DNA from: JANYGM01 sp043764015 | GTDB taxonomy: Bacteria > Bacteroidota > Bacteroidia > Cytophagales > Thermonemataceae | Direction: 5' to 3' | Length of the DNA: 11,012 bases | NCBI GenBank assembly: GCA_043764015.1 | Contig: JAYUKY010000075.1 | Span: forward strand, 1-11,012 | Shown: positions 6,477-11,012 of the stretch, piece by piece | Layout of the letters: the number at the start of each line of letters is the position of its first letter | How positions within the stretch are numbered: the first letter of the stretch is position 1 | Made by a program: the position numbers and the translations under genes | Notes under the pieces: generated by a model | Told to the model about the DNA's origin: nothing | Seen by the model: the letters and a program-made list of their open reading frames with translations, nothing else | The model's database searches: none

Positions 6477-6553
6477 GTACGAGGTTTGAGGTACGAAATA
6501 CGAATAATATTTGGCTTTAAAGTTTGTACCTCGTACTTCAAACTTCGTACCTC
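6477..6553. repeat. Inverted degenerate heptamer arrays, family B, between CorA and the glycosyltransferase
   Basis: The left arm (6477-6504) reads as 7-mers GTACGAG, GTTTGAG, GTACGAA, ATACGAA. The right arm (6526-6553) reads GTACCTC, GTACTTC, AAACTTC, GTACCTC, the opposite orientation. A 21-base portion of the arms pairs with two G-U wobbles and one mismatch, so a transcript could form a long hairpin. The right arm ends 8 bases before the ATG at 6562. The layout is that of the family A arrays at 1814-2006 but with an unrelated 7-mer. Confidence 0.8.
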
Positions 6554-6561
6554 AGTAAAAA

Positions 6562-7746
6562 ATGCAACACACTGTTTTATATTCTGCTTTTGATGTTCAC
6601 CCTTCCGCAAAAGGGGCTAGTACACATATTACGCACTTTTCTAAGGCTCTTTTTGATTTTGGCGGTGGCGGTTGGTTGAATGTTTTAGCTGATGAAAGTT
6701 TGCTTTTGAACGAAATAAAACAAGAAAAAGATAAAAATCAACCAGAAAATAAAACGATAGAAATTACTCGTTTTTTGGGTGATATTCCTAATTATCTGAT
6801 GCGAGCGCAAGCCTTTACAGATGCACTTTTGGAAAAACTTTTTTTGCAAAATAACCTCCAAATATGCCATTTTAGAGATATTTGGAGCGGTTTGGCTATT
6901 CTTTCAAACCCCAAAAAAAACTATAAAACCATTTTTGAGGTAAATGGTTTGCCTTCCATAGAACTTCCCTACCGCTACCCCAATTTATCTCAAAAAACGC
7001 TAGAAAAAATCATTATTTTAGAAGATTTTTGTTTGAATAATTGTGATAAAATCATAGTTCCTTCTGCTGAAATCAGCAAAAAAATTATTTCTCGTAATAT
7101 TCCAAAAGAAAAGATAACGGTTATTCCAAATGGTGCAGACCTGCAAAAACTGCGCTCACGTCCAACAGATGCACCTGAAAAATATATTATTTATTTTGGT
7201 GCTTTGCAATCTTGGCAAGGAATTGATACTTTACTTCAAAGTTTTGCGCTTATCTCTCCTATTTTTGAAGATTTAAAACTCGTTATTTGTAGCGCAAACA
7301 AACCTCGTCAAGTGAAAAATTATCATAAATTAGCGGAAAAATTGCATCTTTCAGAGAAAATTATTTGGAAATATCAGCTTCCTAAACGTATTTTGGCAGG
7401 TTGGGTGAGTAATGCGCTATTTTCTGTTGCGCCTTTGAAAGAATGTAGCCGCAATTTGGAGCAAGGTTGTAGCCCGTTGAAAATCTTAGAATCAATGGCA
7501 CTTGCAACACCTGTAATAGCCTCTGATATTCCTGCAGTGAAGGAAATTATTAGTAATGAGCAAATTGGCGCACTTGTACGTGCAGACCGCCCAGCCATAC
7601 TTGCACGTATGATGCAAAAATGGTTAGAAAATGAGACTCAAACCCAAGAAATTGGCAAAAATGCCAGAATTTTTATCAGGCAAAATTTTAGTTGGAAAGT
7701 GCAAACCGCTATTTTGACAAAAGTTTACAGGGATTTGATGGGATAA
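6562..7746 (+). CDS. Glycosyltransferase family 4 (GT-B fold) protein
   Basis: Predicted to transfer a sugar from a nucleotide-sugar donor to a lipid, glycan or other acceptor at the cytoplasmic face of the membrane. The 394 residues have the usual GT4 two-domain length. The N-terminal acceptor domain has a glycine-containing loop (HPSAKGASTH, 13-22). The middle shows the GT4 linker motifs DKIIVPSAE (162-170) and VIPNGAD (187-193). The C-terminal donor domain begins with IIYFGALQSWQGIDTLL (209-225) and ends with GCSPLKILESMALATPVIAS at 302-321. In that stretch the first glutamate of the usual E-x7-E is replaced by Gly302, as in the GCSPLK subgroup, while Glu310 is kept. No signal peptide is present. 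It follows CorA on the same strand across a repeat-filled 91-base gap. Donor and acceptor cannot be told; surface polysaccharide is the likeliest role. Confidence 0.9.
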   Translation: MQHTVLYSAFDVHPSAKGASTHITHFSKALFDFGGGGWLNVLADESLLLNEIKQEKDKNQPENKTIEITRFLGDIPNYLMRAQAFTDALLEKLFLQNNLQICHFRDIWSGLAILSNPKKNYKTIFEVNGLPSIELPYRYPNLSQKTLEKIIILEDFCLNNCDKIIVPSAEISKKIISRNIPKEKITVIPNGADLQKLRSRPTDAPEKYIIYFGALQSWQGIDTLLQSFALISPIFEDLKLVICSANKPRQVKNYHKLAEKLHLSEKIIWKYQLPKRILAGWVSNALFSVAPLKECSRNLEQGCSPLKILESMALATPVIASDIPAVKEIISNEQIGALVRADRPAILARMMQKWLENETQTQEIGKNARIFIRQNFSWKVQTAILTKVYRDLMG

Positions 7747-7774
7747 ATGCAGTAGCTCATAAGTCATATTTTAT

Positions 7775-7805
7775 TTGGAAAATGAAAACATTTTCGTTAC
7801 CTTTG
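7775..7805 (+). promoter_or_regulatory. Promoter of the Panacea module, with an inverted repeat in the spacer
   Basis: TTG at 7775-7777 and TACCTTTG at 7798-7805 match the Bacteroidota -33/-7 elements with a 20-base spacer. The spacer contains a perfect inverted repeat, GAAAATG (7778-7784), AAAA, CATTTTC (7789-7795). A dyad between the promoter boxes is the position of an operator, so autoregulation is plausible. The -7 box is 61 bases before the preferred ATG at 7867. Confidence 0.7.
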
Positions 7806-7866
7806 TGCCTACACTTGTTTACAAATGCAAATCATACTCTCTTTTAAAATTCAAAATTATTGCGTT

Positions 7867-8313
7867 ATGAACTATTCAGTTTTAGATATTGCCAACAAAA
7901 TTATTGCTAATACAGACGCAAATCAAGGAGAAATAATTTCTAATCTAAAATTGCAAAAAATGCTGTATTATATGCAAGGATTTTTCATTGCAGTTTTTGA
8001 TAAAAAATTATTTGAAAATGAGTTAGAAGCGTGGCAGTACGGACCAGTTGTTAAAGAAATGTATTATCATTTTAAAGATTTTGGTTCTGGTGCTATTACC
8101 CTTAAAGACAATGCAGAAATATTGACTTTAACTAATGAAGAAAATAAATTATTTAATGAAGTAATGGTTGAGTATGGGCAATTTTCAGCTATTAAATTGA
8201 TGAATATGACCCACGAAGAACTTCCTTGGAAAAAAGTTTTTAACGAAAATCCACAAGGAGTAATACCTTATGATCTATTAAAAGAATATTTTAAAACTCA
8301 AATTACAGCGTAA
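7867..8313 (+). CDS. Panacea-domain (DUF4065, SocA-like) protein, probable antitoxin
   Basis: The 148 residues match a stand-alone Panacea domain, the family of Caulobacter SocA. Established work shows many Panacea proteins act as antitoxins that neutralise very different toxins encoded beside them. Visible signatures: SVLDIANKII at 4-13, SNLKLQKMLYYMQGF at 25-39, EAWQYGPVVKEMYYHFK at 54-70, and the C-terminal LMNMTHEELPWK at 111-122 followed by IPYDLLKEYF. I chose the ATG at 7867 over the in-frame ATG at 7825. The family begins close to its first conserved helix, and the 14 extra residues look unconserved and hydrophobic. No helix-turn-helix is evident, so if the promoter is autoregulated another part of the complex may be involved. 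The broken partner gene begins 13 bases downstream on the same strand, giving a typical two-gene layout. Confidence 0.88.
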   Translation: MNYSVLDIANKIIANTDANQGEIISNLKLQKMLYYMQGFFIAVFDKKLFENELEAWQYGPVVKEMYYHFKDFGSGAITLKDNAEILTLTNEENKLFNEVMVEYGQFSAIKLMNMTHEELPWKKVFNENPQGVIPYDLLKEYFKTQITA

Positions 8314-8326
8314 TTTCGTAGATATA

Positions 8327-8728
8327 ATGGGTAAAATTAAAAAGAAAGAAGCACAACACAATAAAATTAAAATCCCAACCTCAAATAATACCGAAATAGA
8401 TTATCCAGTTTTCTGTTTTAGGCATTTGTAAACTGAACCAAAAAAAGATTTTAAATTTTATGCAAATTTTGTTGAAAGATTAAAGAAATTATGTAACCTT
8501 TCTTGGAATAAAATCAATGTTTCTGAAAAACACGGATTTGGAACGGAAAAAATACCCATAAATCAAATAAAACCTACTTTACCCGCATTTATAAGCCCAG
8601 ACGTAACGAATTTAACAGTTTTTAGAGCTAATGGTGATAACAGACCGTTTTTAGGATTAAGAATTGGTAATGTTTTTCATATAATATTTTTAGAAGAAAA
8701 ATTTGGAGATGTTTATGACCATTCGTAA
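8327..8728 (+). pseudogene. Probable toxin partner of the Panacea gene, interrupted by one in-frame TAA
   Basis: From ATG 8327 a lysine-rich start (MGKIKKKEAQHNKIKIP) leads to NTEIDYPVFCFRHL, then TAA at 8429-8431 (codon 35). The same frame continues for 98 more codons, TEPKKDFKFYANFVERLKKL and onward, to a stop at 8726-8728, with no ATG, GTG or TTG after the break. The continuation is clearly protein-like: HGFGTEKIP at about 69-77, FRANGDNRPFLGL at 99-111 and a closing FHIIFLEEKFGDVYDH. It joins the first part without a frameshift. The short cytosolic protein with this GTEKIP/DNRPFLGL layout resembles a conserved, mostly uncharacterised family seen as small accessory proteins; I cannot name its activity. 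Its place 13 bases after the Panacea gene makes a toxin role likely. One base change (for example CAA to TAA) would explain the break. Readthrough or a sequencing error are alternatives. Confidence 0.75.
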
Positions 8729-8732
8729 TAAT

Positions 8733-10742
8733 ATGACAACAAAAAAACTCCTTATTTTCTTTCTGTTTCTTTGGAATATAGCCACCATTTCAGCGCAAAA
8801 GCCGCAATATTTTAAAGGTAAATTTGCCTTTCCAACGCCTAACAAATTCTACCTTACGGGCAATATGGGTGAAATTAGGGCGAACCATTTTCACGGTGGC
8901 TTAGACATCTTGGCAGGTGAAACTGTGCCTGTCGTGGCGGCTGATGATGGTTTTGTGGGGCGTGCCAAAAGTTCTACCTACGCCTACGGAAATGCGCTTT
9001 ACGTTACGCACCCAACAACTGGACATATTGCTCTTTACGCTCACCTAAGTAGGTTTTCAGGGAAAATAGCCGTTTATATCAGAAAAAAACAATACGAACA
9101 ACATTCATTTGAAACAGAACTTTTCCCTGCCGCTGACGAACTTATTGTCAAAAAAGGAGATACTTTGGGTTATGTGGGCAATACTGGGGCATCTTCTGGG
9201 GCGCATCTGCACTACGAAATCCGCACAATAAATGAACATATTTTAAATCCTTTGTTGTTTTTTAGTGAAATAAAAGATACAAAACCGCCTATTTTGCAAA
9301 GACTTGCCATTGTGCCACAAGCCCACGACACGCAACTGCAAGGAGAATACAAAGAACTTTTATTTACACCACAAAAATCTCAAAATCAGCCAAATACATA
9401 CATTATTTCGCAGGTAATAGAGGCTTATGGCTGGATAGGTTTGGAAATGATGAGTTATGATGTGGCAGAAAATGCCTCAAATACTTATGGCACTTCACGT
9501 GTGAGGGTGAAAGTAAGAGAGGAAAATACTACACAAAATCAACAAAATGAGCAAAAACAGACTGTTGAAAAACAGATTTTTGAAAAACAGATTTTTGAGT
9601 ATTTCATCAATAATTATGCTGTTGATGAGCAACGCAATATGAATATGCACCTTGACTACCGCAAACACCGTACAATTGGTTTAGCGTTAGAAAAATGCTA
9701 TGAAAGTGATGGAAATTATTTGAATATTTATACTTCTGACACTACTTCACCACAAAAATACAACAAAGGTAAAATCAATATTTTGCCTAATCAAATTTAT
9801 CATATCAGTATGGAAGCTACTGATATTCATAATAATTTGTCTGTTTTGGAATTTAAAATCATTGGAAAAGATAAAAAAGTGCTTTCTTTTGTGCCTGATG
9901 CACTTTTAAACAAAGCAAAAATAAACTACGAAGTCAATAATAATACACTTATTTTGAAGGTAAATGGACTTCGTCAGCAAGAAAAAATGTTTGTTTATGA
10001 TGCAATTTCGTCTGTTCCAGTTGAAATGCCACTTGTAGCAACTATCAAACAAAATAATGTAAGTGGTGTTCAAAGCGTTTATACTTATCCTATTATCAAT
10101 GGAAAAATGCCCTCAAAAGCACAAATAGGAGATATTTCACTCGTTTTTATGAAGAAAAATTATATTCCTTCTAATGTGGAACATATTTATAAAGATGACT
10201 ATTTTCAGATAAATTTTAAGAAAAATGCTTTATTTGATAGCACATATGTGCCTATTTGGTCAAATCAGACAAGTTTTAGTATAGGAAATAATTTAGTACC
10301 ACTCGCAAGAGAAATAGAAGTAACGTATTTTTATAAGAAAGCAGGTGTTAAAATAGATAAAGTATTTGATAATCCTTCTAAAATGGCAGTTTTTGGTTAC
10401 GGTTATTCTCGTAGTTTTCTGAAATCTGTCATTACAGACAGTACAATCACTTTCAAGACAAAGTATTTAGGAGAATTTAGAATAGAAAAAGACACAAATC
10501 CTCCAAGTGTGCGTTTAGTGGGTAAAAATGCTAAACGTGTGAGTTTTTCTATTTCAGATTATGGCGTTGGAATAAAAGATTTTAAGGCTTATCTTAATGG
10601 AGAATTTATTTTGATGCAATATGAATCAAAATCTAGCCTTATTTGGACTGATAATGCCTTTGAAAAGCCACTTAAAGGCACATTTGAGCTAAGAGTCAGA
10701 GATGAATTAGATAATGAAAATGTTACTAAAATTGAATTGTAG
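8733..10742 (+). CDS. Secreted M23 family metallopeptidase (LytM-type) with long beta-rich C-terminal region
   Basis: From ATG 8733 the 669-residue product begins with a signal peptide (MTTKKLLIFFLFLWNIATISAQ, 1-22), so it should act in the periplasm or outside. Residues about 40-175 form an M23 domain. His54 and Asp58 lie in HGGLD, YAHL carries His104, and HLH at 158-160 completes the zinc site; GNTGASSGAHLHYEIR is a textbook LytM stretch. All expected zinc and catalytic residues are present, so the enzyme is predicted active on peptidoglycan cross-bridges or a similar peptide. A charged insertion (about 110-135) splits the domain between the YAHL and GDTLGYVGNTG parts. The remaining ~490 residues are beta-rich and end in what looks like an Ig/Fn3-like module (VSFSISDYGVGIKDFKAYLNG, FELRVRDELDNENV). 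A Gln/Lys-rich linker near 265-290 has a small tandem repeat. Earlier in-frame starts (TTG 8703, ATG 8709, ATG 8715) would overlap the upstream frame and spoil the signal peptide. TTG 8664 and TATTTTTA 8685 form a weak promoter candidate. Confidence 0.92.
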   Translation: MTTKKLLIFFLFLWNIATISAQKPQYFKGKFAFPTPNKFYLTGNMGEIRANHFHGGLDILAGETVPVVAADDGFVGRAKSSTYAYGNALYVTHPTTGHIALYAHLSRFSGKIAVYIRKKQYEQHSFETELFPAADELIVKKGDTLGYVGNTGASSGAHLHYEIRTINEHILNPLLFFSEIKDTKPPILQRLAIVPQAHDTQLQGEYKELLFTPQKSQNQPNTYIISQVIEAYGWIGLEMMSYDVAENASNTYGTSRVRVKVREENTTQNQQNEQKQTVEKQIFEKQIFEYFINNYAVDEQRNMNMHLDYRKHRTIGLALEKCYESDGNYLNIYTSDTTSPQKYNKGKINILPNQIYHISMEATDIHNNLSVLEFKIIGKDKKVLSFVPDALLNKAKINYEVNNNTLILKVNGLRQQEKMFVYDAISSVPVEMPLVATIKQNNVSGVQSVYTYPIINGKMPSKAQIGDISLVFMKKNYIPSNVEHIYKDDYFQINFKKNALFDSTYVPIWSNQTSFSIGNNLVPLAREIEVTYFYKKAGVKIDKVFDNPSKMAVFGYGYSRSFLKSVITDSTITFKTKYLGEFRIEKDTNPPSVRLVGKNAKRVSFSISDYGVGIKDFKAYLNGEFILMQYESKSSLIWTDNAFEKPLKGTFELRVRDELDNENVTKIEL

Positions 10743-10799
10743 TTTATTTTCCACCATATAGGCGCATAGAAGAGATACAAGGCAAATTTTGGTTCTACT

Positions 10800-10836
10800 A
10801 AGACTTATACGGAGAAGTTTTTAAAGTCTTTATTTA
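10800..10836 (+). terminator. Weak stem-loop after the M23 peptidase gene, possible terminator
   Basis: AAGACTT (10800-10806) and AAGTCTT (10824-10830) form a 7-bp stem with a 17-base loop, followed by TATTTA. The stem is A/T-rich and the T-run is short, so termination strength is doubtful. The rest of 10743-10867 shows nothing else I can name. Confidence 0.3.
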
Positions 10837-10867
10837 GCAATATTTTGGAGTATTTTTAGGAGCAACA

Positions 10868-10901
10868 TTGTATTTAAGTCCCAGCAGGACGGCATATTTA
10901 T
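10868..10901 (-). repeat. REP-like hairpin element, right cluster copy 1 (degenerate)
   Basis: TTGTATTTAA, stem GTCCC, loop AGC, stem AGGAC, then GGCATATTTAT. Four of five stem pairs are kept, with a C-A mismatch beside the loop, and one extra base lies before the stem compared with the next copy. Its reverse complement has the ATAAATAT...GCT...AAATACAA layout of the repeats at 247-390. Confidence 0.8.
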
Positions 10902-10924
10902 AGAAAAATAAAATACGAAAAATG

Positions 10925-10993
10925 TATTTAGCCCCAGCGGGGCGGCATATTTATTATTTGCTATAAATATCTCGCCCCGCTGGGGCTAAATAC
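10925..10993. repeat. Inverted pair of REP-like hairpins (BIME-like), right cluster copies 2 and 3
   Basis: Copy 2 (10925-10954) is GTATTTA, stem GCCCC, loop AGC, stem GGGGC, then GGCATATTTAT. Copy 3 (10963-10993) is the same unit reversed: ATAAATATCTC, GCCCC, GCT, GGGGC, TAAATAC. They are identical apart from two bases near the stem and are separated by about 8 bases, so the whole block is one long palindrome with a hairpin in each half. Paired inverted REPs of this kind are called BIMEs in enterobacteria, and RAYT enzymes are thought to mobilise such pairs. A partial RAYT gene lies at the far left of the window. Confidence 0.88.
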
Positions 10994-11012
10994 AAAGTAA
11001 CAATTTAAGAAA

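Noticed and set aside
7825..7866. Earlier ATG for the Panacea gene (14 extra residues)
   Set aside because: The extra residues look unconserved, and the family starts near its first helix, which fits the ATG at 7867. Both starts lie downstream of the promoter, so it remains possible but less likely.
8703..8732. Earlier TTG/ATG starts for the M23 peptidase
   Set aside because: They would overlap the end of the upstream frame and put ten polar residues before a well-formed signal peptide that begins at ATG 8733.
10770..10857. Short open stretch reading RYKANFGSTKTYTEKFLKSL and onward
   Set aside because: It has no start codon, is preceded by an in-frame TAG and is only about 29 codons long. 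Chance is enough to explain it, although a gene remnant cannot be excluded.

Overview
The window looks like chromosome from an AT-rich Gram-negative member of the Bacteroidota, probably a Cytophagales-type organism, although genus cannot be set from the sequence. Four things point there. There is a KDO synthesis gene (kdsA) and a Bacteroidota-style outer-membrane barrel protein. Start codons lack clear Shine-Dalgarno sequences. Two good promoters have the Bacteroidota form TTG-N20-TAnnTTTG. Many gaps hold short palindromic or heptamer-based repeats. No rRNA, tRNA, CRISPR array or prophage gene was seen.

Layout. The left edge (2-238) is the 3' end of a REP-associated tyrosine transposase (RAYT, IS200-like Y1 family). 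Three contiguous 50-bp repeats follow, each with a small hairpin. An unrecognised 150-aa gene (448-900) comes next. Then come kdsA (981-1814), a sugar-nucleotide nucleotidyltransferase with a beta-helix tail (2009-3010) and a NifS/IscS-type cysteine desulfurase (3205-4353), all on the + strand. A strong inverted repeat separates the desulfurase from a convergent outer-membrane barrel gene (4478-5146, - strand). Divergent from that is a CorA-type metal channel (5328-6470), followed by a GT4 glycosyltransferase (6562-7746). A two-gene module (7867-8728) comes next: an intact Panacea-domain (DUF4065) antitoxin-like gene, then a partner gene broken by an in-frame TAA. A secreted M23 peptidase (8733-10742) follows, and the right edge holds three more hairpin repeats.

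How the genes fit together. kdsA, the nucleotidyltransferase, the glycosyltransferase, the barrel protein and the M23 peptidase all serve the cell envelope. They look like a loose neighbourhood and not one tight operon, because most gaps are 80-200 bp and contain repeats. The desulfurase and CorA are housekeeping genes. The accessory material is the RAYT remnant, the unknown 448-900 gene and the Panacea module.

Most interesting. (1) The hairpin repeats at the two ends, about 10.5 kb apart, share one scaffold: ATAAATAT on one side, AAATAC on the other and a GCT loop. Their stems differ by paired changes (GTTCC/GGAAC versus GCCCC/GGGGC), so the fold appears to be under selection, and one cluster lies directly behind a RAYT gene. 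(2) The predicted toxin partner of the Panacea gene reads as one continuous 133-codon frame except for a single TAA at codon 35, while the antitoxin-like gene is intact. (3) Two unrelated sets of inverted, degenerate heptamer arrays fill gaps between + strand genes and run up to, or nearly up to, the next start codon.
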